Part shown: positions 1 to 11,067 of the stretch, piece by piece
How positions within the stretch are numbered: position 1 is the stretch's first letter
Layout: every line of letters starts with the position of its first letter
Source: Torymus aiolomorphi
Taxonomy: Eukaryota > Arthropoda > Insecta > Hymenoptera > Torymidae
NCBI GenBank assembly: GCA_036365515.1
Contig: CM070874.1
Location: 99,740,442-99,804,441 of the forward strand
Length of the DNA stretch: 64,000 nt
Direction: 5' to 3'
Translations under genes and position numbers: made by a program
Notes under the pieces: model-generated
What the model was told of the DNA's origin: nothing
Seen by the model: only the letters and a program-made list of their open reading frames with translations
Databases searched by the model: none

Positions 1-695
1 GAGAGGGGTGTGATATAATTATTTCATAAAATTAATCGATGAATGCAAAGTTGCTATTCTCGATTAGTACAGTATACAATATGCTTGTAATAAATTATTA
101 TAATAAAACTAGTTACACTAACTCGATGAGTTGTATTGAGCGACTGGAGAAAGGCCTTCTTCATTGATTTAGTCTCATCAACTACTCAAAGTAAGACAAA
201 CACCCGAAATTCATTACCAAATTCGCCAATCGACGTTTTCTTTCGATTTTTGGAGTATAACACTTTGTTTTTCAAGTGCTATTTACTAGTACGAAATCGA
301 CTATTATGGTGCAGATATTATCCTATCCCCTGTGTCTATGTTATCGGTTTAGTTTGGTAGATAAGTGATGAGACAGGGGCATTACATAATTATTTCATAA
401 AATTAACCGATAACTGAAAGGTTGCTATTCTCGATTATTACTGTACCCAATAGTGGCTGTGATAAATTATTATAATAAAACTAGTTGCACTAAATGAATA
501 AATTATATTGGGTGATTGAGGAAAAGCCTTTGTTAGCGATTTTGTCTGGTCAAAGATACAAAACGAGGAAAGAACCAGAAACGTAGCATCAAAGCCACGT
601 ATGGACGATTTCTTTCAATTTTACGAGAATTACTCGACGTTAAATTTTTTGGGCGTTGTTTTTTTAGTACTAAATTGATTATTTTATTACAGTAC
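1..695. repeat. Two diverged tandem copies of a ~360-bp repeat
   Basis: The first copy (about 1-360) and second copy (about 361-695) match along their length. Shared blocks are the 'ataattatttcataaaatta' start, a 'gttgctattctcgatta' block, 'gataaattattataataaaa', 'ctagtt(g/a)cact', and a shared run before 'ttactagtac/tttagtacta'. Divergence is substantial and no coding signal is convincing. Confidence 0.7.
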
Positions 696-1016
696 TACAC
701 TGGAACAAAAAATGGTGTGCGTCTCACGAAAACAGCGGCGCGCGGATCGCCCAAGTCATAAGGCATCGTCTGCACCCGCTGACGGTGATTTGCTTTCCGT
801 GAGTGGGAGAAAAACGCATGCTGAACCGCCGCACAGTGGGAACAAATCGTTCTTTTGTGACAAAATCGATTATGTCCAGATCGGGTAAAAATATCAACTT
901 TTTTTTTTAAATAAAGGTGACGATATGTAGAATATGGAAAAACTATTCCCGATATGGAATTTTTATATCCTAACCTCAAAAAACTTGCCTAAAATGTATA
1001 CTTTCGAAAAAAACTA
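696..1016. other. No gene seen
   Basis: Mixed-composition sequence with short open frames only. I see no splice-bounded exon or recognisable protein motif. Confidence 0.4.
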
Positions 1017-1138
1017 GGGGGGCTGCGCCCCCCAGCGTGCCTTCGGCACGCCCCCCCCCCCCCCGCCCCACACACACCTGCTCATCGCTTCGCTCGTCGT
1101 CCGCCCCCTCCTATGTAAAAATTTCGTTTTTACATAAT
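1017..1138. other. Cluster of four short hairpins, GC-rich then AT-rich
   Basis: Consecutive perfect or near-perfect inverted repeats are visible: ggggggctgcgcccccc, then cgtgccttcggcacg, then cgcttcgctcg, then tatgtaaaaa / tttttacata around a 5-base loop. A run of more than ten C separates the second and third. This is a compact repeat-type element of unknown class. Confidence 0.6.
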
Positions 1139-1499
1139 AGGCACGACCGCAATACTCAGGAGAACCTTGTATTTTTATAAATGCGAAAATTGATTAATAA
1201 TGTCATTACGAAGGGTAATGTACTCATAATTTTGCATACTATTAAAAAAAAAAAATTTTTGTTACCATATGGCAAACAGTAAAGCTAATAAGCGAAAAAT
1301 TTACCGTATAAAAAACATTAGTGACCGTCTCTTACAGACATGTTACCGTGCGATGGTTATCAAGTCATGTCATATTGTTCGTGTATAACGTATTACGTAT
1401 AATATATAGATGTTTATGCAAAGTGATGACAATGCGAGCTTGATTTTACGCAATTCGCAATAATCGCAATAAACGATATAAAAATTACATCATTTATTC
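1139..1499. other. AT-rich, no gene seen
   Basis: AT-rich sequence with an A-run followed by a T-run near 1245-1260. No coding or structured signal recognised. Confidence 0.4.
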
Positions 1500-1960
1500 A
1501 CATGGGTAACGTGTATAGCATCGCCAATCACGTGATGGCGGTGACGCTGGCTTGTTGGCTTTACCCATGTAAGTGTGCGCGCATGCGCATGCGCTGCAGC
1601 TCACCTGCTCGTCTCGTCTGGTTCGTCAGCTGATAGCTCGTAGCTTCTTTGCGTAAGCGACACGGCGCCGCGGATGATGCGAGAAAAAGGCTGGGCCGAA
1701 CTTCTAGTGAAAAAGTTTCAGTGCGGAGTGAACACAAGAAAGCTGCCTACTACGTACGTATTGTCGCTACAGAGCTTTGCTTCCTATCTGGCTCTCACCC
1801 GCACCATGTCAACCATGTCCGCACGGCAGTCCGGCAGACGGCAGTCATCAATGTTTATATCTGCAGTCACTGTGTTTCCTAAATTGCTGTATGGATCGAT
1901 ATTGATGTTGGTCGAGTTCTCTGCTAATTAAGTTGTGGTCTTATCCTTGAGTAAGTATTA
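1500..1960 (+). promoter_or_regulatory. CpG-rich promoter-like patch with NRF-1-type site and possible first exon
   Basis: A CpG-rich island stands out from AT-rich surroundings. At about 1580-1595 it has the palindromic core gcgcatgcgc, the recognition core of NRF-1/Ewg-type factors. About 370 bp further on, 'ttgag|gtaagtatt'-like sequence (gagtaagtatt at about 1948) is a good 5' splice donor, so a non-coding first exon of a plus-strand transcript is possible. No downstream coding exon was recognised. Open frames here have no known motif. Promoter function is inference. Confidence 0.35.
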
Positions 1961-2044
1961 TTTCAATAATACTAGCTCCTTTCTAATCTTGCAGGGTTTT
2001 CATCTTTTTTTCACAAGGACATTTTGTTAAATTTTGAGTAAGAG

Positions 2045-3390
2045 TCAAGGTAGTCTTAGTTGGAAGTGCACATGAGCTTTTTCGACTTTCAAGTATACAA
2101 ATACCTTTCCTTTCTCTCAAAATATCTTCAGCTTTACACACGTCACCATATCATGCATGCTGAGGGATTATATACCATGTTTCAGATCTAAATAATCAGC
2201 AAGTGTGGAGTTAATACAGCATTTTCTGTGTGCTTTTTGAGGAAATTATTAAGAAAGAAAAGTAATTTCCTCCAATTTGGCTGATTGAGTACATCTGAAA
2301 CTTAATGTACAATGCCTCAGCATGCATTGCATTGTGTATGAACATTCTTGTAAACCTTGAGAAAGGGTGAGGAGGTTTTAGTTGAGAATACACATGCGCT
2401 TTCTCGACTTTTGAGTGCAAAGATCCCTTTCCATTCCCTACAAGTATCTTCAACTTTCTATACATGATGGAATACATGCTGAGGGATAGTATATCAAAAT
2501 TTAGATATGCATAATCAGCAAGTCTGGAGATATTGCAATTTCTGTGCCTTTTTCAAGAAATTTTTGAGAAAAATGTCATTTTCTCCGTACCGGCTGATTG
2601 AGTCGATCTGAAATTGCATACACAACCCCTCTGTATGTATTGTATTGTGTGTGAACATTCTGGTAAACTTTAAGTGAGGATGAGGAGGTCTTAGTTGAGA
2701 ATACCGATGCGCTTTCTCGACTTTTGAGTGCAAAGATCCCTTTCCATTCCCTACAAGTATCTTCAACTTTCTGTACATGATGGAATACATGCTGAGGGAC
2801 AGTATATCAAGTTTCAGATCTACATAATCAGCAAGTCTGGAGATATTGTAATTTCTGTGTCTTTTTCAAGAAATTTTTGAGAAAAATGTCATTTTCTCCG
2901 TACCGGCTGATTGAGTCGATCTGAAATTGCATACACAATTCCTCTGTATGTATTGTATTGTGTGTGAACATTCTGGTAAACTTTAAGTGAGGGTGAGGAG
3001 GTCTTAGTTGAGAATACACATACGCTTTCTCGACTTTTGAGTGCAAAGATCCCTTTCCATTCCCTACAAGTATCTTCAACTTTCTATACATGATGGAATA
3101 CATGCTGAGGGACAGTATATCAAGATTTAGATATGCATAATCAGCAAGTCTGGAGATATTGCAATTTCTGTGTCTTTTTCAAGAAATTTTTGAGAAAAAT
3201 GTCATTTTCTCCGTACTGGCTGATTGAGTCGATCTGAAATTGCATACACAATCCCTCTGTATGTATTGTATTGTGTGTGAACATTCTGGTGAACTTTAAG
3301 TGAGGGTGAGGAGGTCTTAGTTGAGAATACACATGCGCTTTCTCGACTTTTGAGTGCAAAGATCCCTTTCAATTCTCTCAACATATCTTG
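2045..3390. repeat. 313-bp satellite, about four and a third copies
   Basis: Near-identical blocks recur at 313-bp spacing, for example 'ctttctcgacttttgagtgc' near 2398, 2711, 3024 and 3337. The first partial unit (about 2045-2200) is the most diverged. The open frames inside, starting at the same point in each unit, are products of the repeat and not genes. Confidence 0.85.
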
Positions 3391-3475
3391 GTAAATATAT
3401 AGTGCTATGAATGATCTTATCGACACGCTAACACTATATGTGAGCAGTTTGCTGTGAGAATGTTTTCTCATTTAC

Positions 3476-3900
3476 TTTACAGCTAGTATCTATCATGCAA
3501 TAATTTCCTACCCCTTTGACAGGAGTGTAGCTTCTCTGTACTACCTCCGTTGCCAAGTTATTCTTGTTGTAATTATGTTTTTGGCCTAGAGCGAAGAGCT
3601 CCTGCAGGCGACATCACGGCGTCCTAAACACCTGCAGTTACCGTTTTTTATTGGGACTATATGTTGGATTGATTGACATATTTTATGTGGATATTGACAA
3701 CCTCTGAACTTGTTAAAAAAATTATCTGGTGAGAGTAGCTTACTGTAAGAAAGTTTATTGGCTTATACTTTTCAGCTAGTATCTATCCTGCAATAATTTC
3801 CTACCCCTTTGACAGGAGTGTGGCTTCTCTGTACTCCTTCCGTTGCTAAGTTATTCTTATTGTAATTATGTTTTTGGCCTAGGGCGAAGAGTTCCTGCAG
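3476..3900. repeat. Duplicated ~125-bp block at ~295-bp spacing
   Basis: Blocks 3480-3602 and 3776-3900 match closely, starting 'agctagtatctat' and ending near 'gaagagctcctgcag' / 'gaagagttcctgcag'. These are probably two diverged copies of a longer tandem unit. Confidence 0.6.
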
Positions 3901-4829
3901 AAGACAAACACGTCTTCATATAATTGTTCTTTCCTCGAGGGCGTCATTATATGACCATCATAAAGCAGGAGACTTTCAAAAAAATAGGACCAAATTGGGA
4001 ACGGCAACTTTGAGAAACTCAACAATGGCATTACAGTGGGTAATCTTGAGTGAAGGGCTTCCTGATGCACACATCTTGGCAGCTTCATCTTTCTATAGAT
4101 TATCAATGGAAGTTGATCTAGTCTATATTTATTTTAATTCACTGTGACCACTTTGTGGTCTCTTCTTTGAATAATTATTATTTCAGTAATCTGCTGCTTT
4201 CAACCATTACTATAGCTTCATTTTTTGTTTCAGGGTTTTTATTATCCTTTCAGAAAAAGCAGCAACTATAAGAGGCGACCGGTCAAATTTAACAGATCTA
4301 TTCCTCATTCATTGATGTGGTTGATATTTACTTTGAGGATGTCTTTTCAAACTTCATTTAGAAGAACATAAGAATGATAGAAATCTGCTTTTATAATGCA
4401 TTTCAGGCATCTTATGTATTTTTAAGCTGATTTTATCTTTTTTTTTGTAGGTATAATTTAATAAAAAGAAAGAAATAAGTGATGCAATTTCTCAGATTTA
4501 ATTCAGGCACTTCTTGTGTATTTTTTATAGAACTGTATTTTTATTTTTTTTATTAAATTACATGTACTTTCAAAAAGATAGTCAACTCAGAAATACATGG
4601 AAGCTACTGAAGCCGGTTTCTATCATTCTTAGTCTTTTGGATTAAGTACGGACACATCACCTCAAAGTAAATATCGATAACATTGAATGCTCAATACACC
4701 TGCTGAATTTGACAAGTTGCTTTTATCTTGTAGGAGCCGGATGAATTTTCTTATTAAGTTTTTAATTTTGGTCCGTATACTGTAGTGTAGTGTAGTGTAG
4801 TGTGAGTGTGTCTGAAACTTCTATACATA
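3901..4829. other. No gene seen; short GTGTA microsatellite at the end
   Basis: AT-rich intergenic sequence. 4160-4230 resembles 1950-2000 ('attatttcagtaat', 'cagggtttt'), so an older duplication is likely. At about 4780-4803 'tgtag' is repeated about five times just outside the mariner insertion. Confidence 0.4.
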
Positions 4830-5425
4830 CAAGGTGTCCCATTTTAATTGCCCCAGGCAAATATCTTGAAAAGTATGGGAGATGGAAAAAAACTTTAAAT
4901 ACAAAAGTTGTAGGGTGCAAAGGGGGTCAGCTAATGGTAACAACGACTTTGACCTTGAACTCTATTTTCAAGGTTATTTCAAGGTCAAAGTGATTTTTTT
5001 GAATGAGGACCCCTACTTTCGACCCCGGAAATGGAAAGAGCAGAAAATTTTACGTTCAGAAAGGTCTGATATGTTGGGGTTTCAAGGTCAACCAGCTAAT
5101 TTAATGAGGTCGACCTGGGAATACCTCTAGGAAGGACAAAATTGACCTTGACGTTCAAGGTCATTTTAAGGTAAGTTGATTTTATAAAATGGAATCCCTT
5201 ATTTTTGACCCCGGAAACGGAAAGAGCGGAAGAATTTACGTCCGAATATGACCTTGACCTCGACCTTGACTTTAACCGTGATCTGGAAGCTTATTTTAAG
5301 GTCAAGTCAATTTTTTTAAAATCCCCTTATTTTTGACCTCGGAAATGGAAAGAGAAGAAAATTTTACGTTCAGATATGTACCGTCATATGGTGTCAAAGT
5401 TGGCCCTCTGGGGTCAATTAAGGGT
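4830..5425 (+). repeat. Left terminal inverted repeat of the mariner element
   Basis: Inverted match to 7267-7862; similarity stops after 'attaagggt'. It contains many copies of TCAAGGTCA or its complement TGACCTTGA, for example near 4946, 4979, 5081, 5142, 5154 and 5251, plus one-mismatch versions. Confidence 0.9.
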
Positions 5426-5646
5426 AATAATAAATAAATTAATTTTTTTGAAGTGGATTTCACTGTTTTTATGAGTTACTTAGGAATCTAAAAGTATTTT
5501 TTCTCCCTCAAATGAATCGAAAATTAGAAAGACTACCCTCGACATTAGCATTACCCAATGTGCACCGCGTGGAGGTTGTCGAAAGGATTTCGCACATCAT
5601 TGGCCCTGAAAAGAGCCGATTGATTAACGGACTGTCATTTGAAGAT

Positions 5647-6704
5647 CTAAGGCAGCAAATGCTCGATTAAGTGTCCGTTCTCTCTGAAACACATTTGCAT
5701 CCTTCTTCGGAAACTTGCTTGAACATTCCTCAATGTTTCCACTGAAATGGATTGGAAAGCTTCCATAATTCTTCCTCTCATGTTCTCTAAGGTTGTTGGA
5801 GCATGTGCAAAAACTTTGCCTTTAACTACTCCCCACAAAAAAAGTCAAGAGGTGTGAGGTCTGGAGATCTAGGCGGCCACTCGTGTACTTGGCTGCCGAT
5901 GCCAATCCAACGATTACGATACATATCATTGAGAAAATTCTTGACTGATCGAACGCGATGTGCAGGAGCTCCATCTTGATGAAACCACATATCCCGCCGT
6001 AAGATAAGTGGGATATCTCCTAATAGAGGAGGTAGCTGATTTTGCAAAATATCCAAATACAATTGTCCATTCAAATTTTGATTGTAAAAGATAGGTCCCA
6101 GCACATGATCTCCAATTATACCTGCCCACACGTTTATTGACCAACGTCTCTGGATTCGATGATCTCGTTGCCAATGAGGATTTTGTTCAGCGCAATAGTG
6201 GGCATTATGAAGATTGACACCACCCATATTATCAAATTTTGCTTCATCTGAGAATAGCACTCGATCAAAAAAGAAAGGGTCCCTACGTATCTGATTATTT
6301 GCCCATTGACAAAAATTTAAACGCCGTGCATAATCTCCATCCTCTAGTGTTTGTGTAAGGCGAACGTGGTAGGGGTAAAATTTAGATGTTTTCAACAGGC
6401 GATTTACTGTTGATTTGGGAACACCATGCATTCGTTGCAAATCTCGTGTTGAAATGTGGGGATTTTCAGCAATAATAGCTCGCACACCCAGCGCAATGTG
6501 CTGTTTCGTTCCAGTTTTGCGCCTCTTACGAACGATGGAGCCTTGTGCAGCTCGCGTTAATAATCTTTTGATGGCTTTCCTATCTGGGTGACGGGCATTG
6601 GGATATTTCTCGGCATAGCGTCTTTCTGCAGCCCTATAATTATCATGACATTCACCAACAACTTTTATCATATTCACAATCTCCTGGGGCGTGTAATCAG
6701 CCAT
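5647..6704 (-). pseudogene. Mariner-type transposase, broken by one frameshift near the C terminus
   Basis: The enzyme would cut and re-insert the element at TA dinucleotides. The main frame (6704-5826, 292 codons from ATG) has an N-terminal helix-turn-helix region (residues 1-110; PKSTVNRLLK is the second recognition helix). The DDE/D catalytic core follows, with LFSDEAKF (first Asp), WFHQDGAPAH (second Asp) and PPRSPDLTPLDFF (third Asp), with 42 residues between the last two. At DFF the frame is lost in a run of seven T (about 5832-5838). The remaining ~62 codons, beginning at a WGVVKGKV block, continue in another frame to 5647. Total length of about 355 residues fits the family. A one-base loss from the T run explains the break. 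Confidence 0.9.
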
Positions 6705-7266
6705 CTCAAAAAGGAATATGGTACCACAAAAGAAATTTGGTTTTCCACTTCAATTGTATGTATAAAAAGAAATTAAGAAGGCAATTTTCGGAAATGAGCG
6801 AAAAAGTTATTTATTCTAATAAATACATGAAATCATTACCGTATGCTATTCAATAATAAGAAATCAAAAGGTTTTCTTTATTTGTACTGTGCACAGTGAC
6901 ACCACTAAAAATAACTAACTCTACCTATTTTCGAGTGCAGTATTGTTATTACTCTTTAAAAAAATGAAAATATTCCCAAATTGACCAAACTAAAGAATTC
7001 GAATATTTATAATTGACTCATAACGAAACCATTAAATCATCGCCTCATAACTACCTTAAAGTAATCGGTCACTCGTACTTAAAAATATCATTTGACGTAG
7101 CCGTACATTTCAATGGTGCCAACCTAACCAAGAAAGAACAAGAAGAAAAGTACCTTTTCATACCGAAAATTAATCCCAAAAATCCTTCAGAGTTACGCTG
7201 ACAAAAGTAAGAACACATCACATTAAAAAAATTAATTTGACCCCAATTGACCTCAAGCACGATTTG

Positions 7267-7862
7267 ACCCTTAATTGACCCCAGAGGGCCAACTTTGACA
7301 CCATATGACGGTACATATCTGAACGTAAAATTTTCTTCTCTTTCCATTACCGAGGTTAAAAATAAGGGGATTTTAAAAAAATCGACTTGACCTTAAATTA
7401 ACCTTCCAGATCACGGTTAAAGTCAAGGTCGAGGTCAAGGTCATATTCGGACGTAAATTCTTCCGCTCTTTCCATTTCCAGGGTCAAAAATAAGGGGTTC
7501 CATTTTATAAAATCAACTTACCTTAAAATGACCTTGAACGTCAAGGTCAATTTTGTCCTTCCTAGAGGTATTACCAGATCGACCTCATTAAATTAGCTGG
7601 TTGACCTTGAAACCCCAACATATCAGACCTTTCTGAACGTAAAATTTTCTGATCTTTCCATTTCCGGGGTCGAAAGTAGGGATTCTCATTTAAAAAAATC
7701 ACTTTGACCTTGAAATAACCTTGAAAATAGAGTTCAAGGTCAAAGTCGTTGTTACCATTAGCTGACCCCCTTTGCCCCCTACAACTTTTGTTTTTAAAGT
7801 TTTTTTCCATCTCTCATACTTTTCAAGATATTTGCCTGGGGCGATTAAAATGGGACACCTTG
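7267..7862 (-). repeat. Right terminal inverted repeat of the mariner element
   Basis: Inverted partner of 4830-5425 with the same repeated AGGTCA-type half-sites. The inner boundary is where the match ends, at 'gacccttaattgacc'. Confidence 0.9.
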
Positions 7863-8489
7863 TATAGATGTATAATAATTATAACAATCATTTACGATGG
7901 GTTTGAAGTTTGCAACGATGGAATGCAACGAGATATTTTTTTACGATTGATTAAATTTATTAAACGACGGAAATTCTATCTTAATCTTTGTTATAAAGTT
8001 TTATACTATAAAACACTAAATCTAGACGCAAAATTGGCATTAATTAGTATAAACTTGAAGTACAGTGAATTACTTTTTTTATTTCGTTGCACTCCAACGT
8101 TGCGAACTTCAGACGTATCATTTACGCGAGCCTGGCTCTTAATACTAAAAAAAAAAAAACTCAAAGCTAAACAGTTATGTACACCTAAATAAGATAGGAA
8201 GTACCTTACATGTAACTTCGTTTTTATAACACTGGCAATCCGCTTCTTTAGCTTATTTTTTATCGTTTTAGGTTTATGTTAGTTTATATTCAGAAGGTAA
8301 CCAGTTGTAAAGTTGAATGGCGGCGACATTTGTATTTGTAATTATATATTTTATATATAATCTAGTATATAATCTAATACATGCTTTTCTGATCATAAGC
8401 ACCTTGTTATGGTGCCTTACAATTACATTCTTGCTGCATCTCTTCTGTCTCTACTTCTGATCCGAATGATGCTGGGTTTTGCTCTCCTC
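7863..8489. other. AT-rich, no gene seen
   Basis: Flank of the mariner insertion. A short block near 8095 ('ccaacgttgcgaacttca') resembles the inner edge of the large foldback repeats at 32.57 and 40.09 kb, but the match is too short to be secure. Confidence 0.35.
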
Positions 8490-8783
8490 ACCTCGCTCTG
8501 CATCCTTTTCCTTCCTCTCCCTCTCTCATTCTTGCTTGACTGTTCACTCCGTCAAACCTCCTTCCAGTCACTCCACTTGTTCTCGATATCTCCTGACTTA
8601 TTTCTTTTAGCACCATCCATTTTCTCTTCAATCTTCCTCAGCCTCTCCTCCATCCTCTTCTTGTCCTTCCTCACCTGCAGCAGTTCCTCCCGTGCCATTC
8701 TCTCTCTTTCCTTTCACCATCCTTTCTGATACACTCTATTTCTACCTCCAACCTTTTCATTTTCTTCTTTAGATCATATCGAC
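8490..8783 (-). pseudogene. Fragment of a coiled-coil ORF, perhaps non-LTR retrotransposon ORF1
   Basis: The minus strand reads as Lys/Glu/Arg-rich heptad-like sequence. One frame gives YDLKKKMKRLEVEIE and then CIRKDGERKERE. A shifted frame continues with MAREELLQVRKDKKRMEERL and ends WSDWKEV before a stop. Charged coiled coils of this kind are common in retrotransposon ORF1 proteins, but no zinc knuckle or RRM is visible. The fragment ends exactly at the next foldback element. Identity is uncertain. Confidence 0.35.
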
Positions 8784-9171
8784 AGCTCCTATTCATACAA
8801 TGCTGTTTTGAAAGACAATTTCATGTAATGCTATTTTAACAATGCGTGTCATATAATACTTATTGAAAAGTGGGTGCAATATGATTCTATTTCAAAATTC
8901 AATTGTATATAATGCTATCTTAAAATAACATTGCATATAAATCATATGTAATACGATTTTGAGATAGCATTATATGGAACTGAATTTTGAAATAGAATCA
9001 TATTGCACCCACTTTTCTATAAATAGTGTTTTGAAACGTCACACTGAAACAGGAGCGGTATAGAATCTCTACCGATCAGTATAAAAAGTGTGTCATTTTC
9101 AGGTGAAACATTGCCCCGAAAGGCACAATTTCTCTATCCTGGGGTTTCCGTGCATTGTATGAATAGGAGCT
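8784..9171. mobile_element. 388-bp palindromic foldback element (MITE-like)
   Basis: The termini agctcctattcatacaatgc (8784-8803) and gcattgtatgaataggagct (9152-9171) are perfect 20-bp inverted repeats. A second, inner pair of about 56-bp arms lies at 8866-8921 and 8958-9017, including gtgggtgcaatatgattcta and its complement. No coding capacity. The superfamily is not clear from the ends. Confidence 0.8.
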
Positions 9172-9204
9172 ATTTGGCAGCTGATTGAAAATTGTAATTA
9201 TATA

Positions 9205-9790
9205 ATTATTTTTATTTTATTTTATTTTATTTTTATTTATTATTTTTATCACTTACTCTTTTGTGTATTTTTGGTAATAAGATAGAATTATTTCTTGTCT
9301 TTTTGAATATATATAACATAGGTTTTTCTTGCACAAAAGTATTTTTGAAGATTAGTTTGAGTATTCTGTTTTGAATGCTTGGGAATAGGTTAAAAACACC
9401 TCCTTAGGCAATAATTCCATAATTAATTACAGTGTGTAACGCGACACCTTTAGAGTATCAGTTTGCATTAATTTATTAATTTTATAAAAAATAAAAATTA
9501 AGTAACTTGTTTTTTTATTAGATAGTTAATGTGTTCATGCCACTTTAGATTATAGTCGAAGTTACACCTAAATATTTATAATTTTCAACTCTCCTTAATT
9601 TTTCATTATTTATAAGTATATCAAGATTTTTAGGAACACTGTTGTAATAGTTTCCGAAGGTTATATACACAGATTTGCTTATGTTTTAAGTTAGTTTGTT
9701 CAAAGCGAGCCAGATTGCTACTTCTTCTAGATATCGATTCATTATCTTTTCTACATCTTTACATGTTTTGCCTGATGCGATGATTATCCT
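9205..9790 (-). pseudogene. Jockey-like non-LTR retrotransposon 3' fragment (reverse transcriptase end)
   Basis: Minus-strand translation, with stops and frameshifts, gives segments typical of the C-terminal reverse-transcriptase and thumb region of Jockey/CR1-type elements: YLEEVAIWLALNKLT, then NISKSVYITFGNYYNSVP, then RRVENYKYLGV and KWHEHINYLIKKT. The piece ends in an A-rich AAAAT-repeat tail (plus-strand ttttattttatttt at about 9210-9245), the usual 3' end of such elements. The 5' part is missing. Confidence 0.75.
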
Positions 9791-9795
9791 TTAAA

Positions 9796-10590
9796 TTATT
9801 TATTTATTTATTTATTGAAATATATATGGACTTGAGTCCTTTTACAAAATAATTTATACTATAATATTTCTAATTTATATATAATTTTATATATAATATT
9901 TCTATTATTCAGCAATATTATAATTCTACTTGATAAAGGGCCAATTGTGCAAAAAAAGTAGTTGAATCTATTGGCAACATCCGTATCGTTTGTAATTTTA
10001 TTATTATATTTGTCGTTATAAGCTATTAGATTAAATTTAACAAGTAAGAAAAATAATTTATCTTATTTAGAATTCCAGAGTTCCATATACATACACACTT
10101 TGGTTTCTTGATATTAGATCTTTTCTTTATATCTTTATATCGTTTCTTTATTCTTTTTATTTCTTGATATTAGATCTTTTCTTTATATCTTTATATCGTT
10201 TCTTTATTCTTTATATCGTTTCTTGATATTAGATCTTTTCTTTATATCTTTCTTGATATTAGATCTTTTCTTTATATCTTTATATCTTTTCTTTATATCC
10301 AGAATTTTAAATTGATTTGACAGTTTCATTATATCTAGAATTTTAAATTCATTTGACATTCTGTTATCTTTAACATTAATTATGTTATCATTAATTGCCT
10401 TAATATAACTATTTTTATTGCTTACGGCTTTGTAATGTTTAGGTGGTAGTATCAGTTTCTTTCTAATTTAGCGGTAGCTTTCGTATGCAAAAAGTTGATT
10501 TCGTTTTAGTGTGTTGCTTGCTAAAAAAGTATTTTGGCTTACTATTTTTAGAATTCTTGTCTGAACGGTTTGAAATAGTTGTAAACTAAT
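9796..10590 (-). pseudogene. Second Jockey-like non-LTR 3' fragment
   Basis: Near 10,590-10,400 the minus strand encodes LFQTVQTRILKIVSQNTFL, then NQLFAYESYR, the conserved C-terminal end of Jockey-type ORF2. A 3' UTR follows and the piece ends at an AATAAATAAATAAATAA-type tail (about 9796-9820). The fragment abuts the 9205-9790 remnant, so one probably inserted into the other. Confidence 0.65.
10095..10300. repeat. Imperfect short tandem repeat inside the retrotransposon 3' region
   Basis: The block 'ttcttgatattagatctttt' plus 'ctttatatc' recurs four times with variable spacing. This looks like replication-slippage expansion within the 3' UTR. Confidence 0.7.
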
Positions 10591-10990
10591 ATATTAATTA
10601 ATAAATAAATTTTAATATTTTGATGCATTGTGAGCACCTGAGAAACTTGAAAGAATTTTTTTTTTTTTCATTTTAACGACTTGTATGATAGTTAATATTA
10701 CATTAATTAGAATTTTTGGTTTTATCATGTTCTTTTAAATTGTAAAAGTTTTATGATTGATGGGTAATCCTCTTAGATTCATTGGCATGATTCATTAAAT
10801 CTTGCAATAAAATTTTTTAATGATAATTAGATTCAAAAAATGGGAAAAATATCACATTTTTATATATTATGTTTTTGATGCATCGTGAGCTCCTGAGATA
10901 ACTTAAAAAAAGATTTTTTCATCAGTTTTAGTATTACATCAGTTTGTGGGTCAGAAAATTACTGATGAGAATATGAATATAAGATTTAGT
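10591..10990. other. AT-rich, no gene; duplicated 45-bp block
   Basis: 'gatgcattgtgagcacctga' near 10,621 recurs as 'gatgcatcgtgagctcctga' near 10,877. Otherwise nothing recognised. Confidence 0.45.
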
Positions 10991-11067
10991 TTAAGGTGAT
11001 GTGCAACCCTAATTTCAATAATCAACATTCAAACGTTTATTTGTAAAAAGACGGTTATCAACCCTAC

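Larger units (their letters stand above)
4830..7862 (-). mobile_element. Tc1/mariner-superfamily transposon with long terminal inverted repeats
   Basis: The element is bounded by matching termini, caaggtgtccc at the left and gggacaccttg at the right, each flanked by TA (4828-4829 and 7863-7864), the target-site duplication of IS630-Tc1-mariner elements. It is 3,033 bp with about 596-bp inverted repeats and one transposase reading frame on the minus strand in the middle. The arms are still about 95% alike by eye, suggesting fairly recent insertion. The transposase has a one-base frameshift, so this copy is probably non-autonomous unless the base is an assembly error. Confidence 0.92.

Noticed and set aside
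1017..1080. Rho-independent terminator
   Set aside because: Hairpins are GC-rich but the sequence is eukaryotic and no gene ends here.
2211..3471. Four similar ~90-codon minus-strand frames (MYSIMYRKLKIL...)
   Set aside because: Spaced exactly by the 313-bp satellite; products of the repeat.
8409..8729. 106-codon plus-strand hydrophobic frame
   Set aside because: Antisense of a charged coiled-coil fragment; pyrimidine-rich DNA gives Leu/Ser-rich translation.
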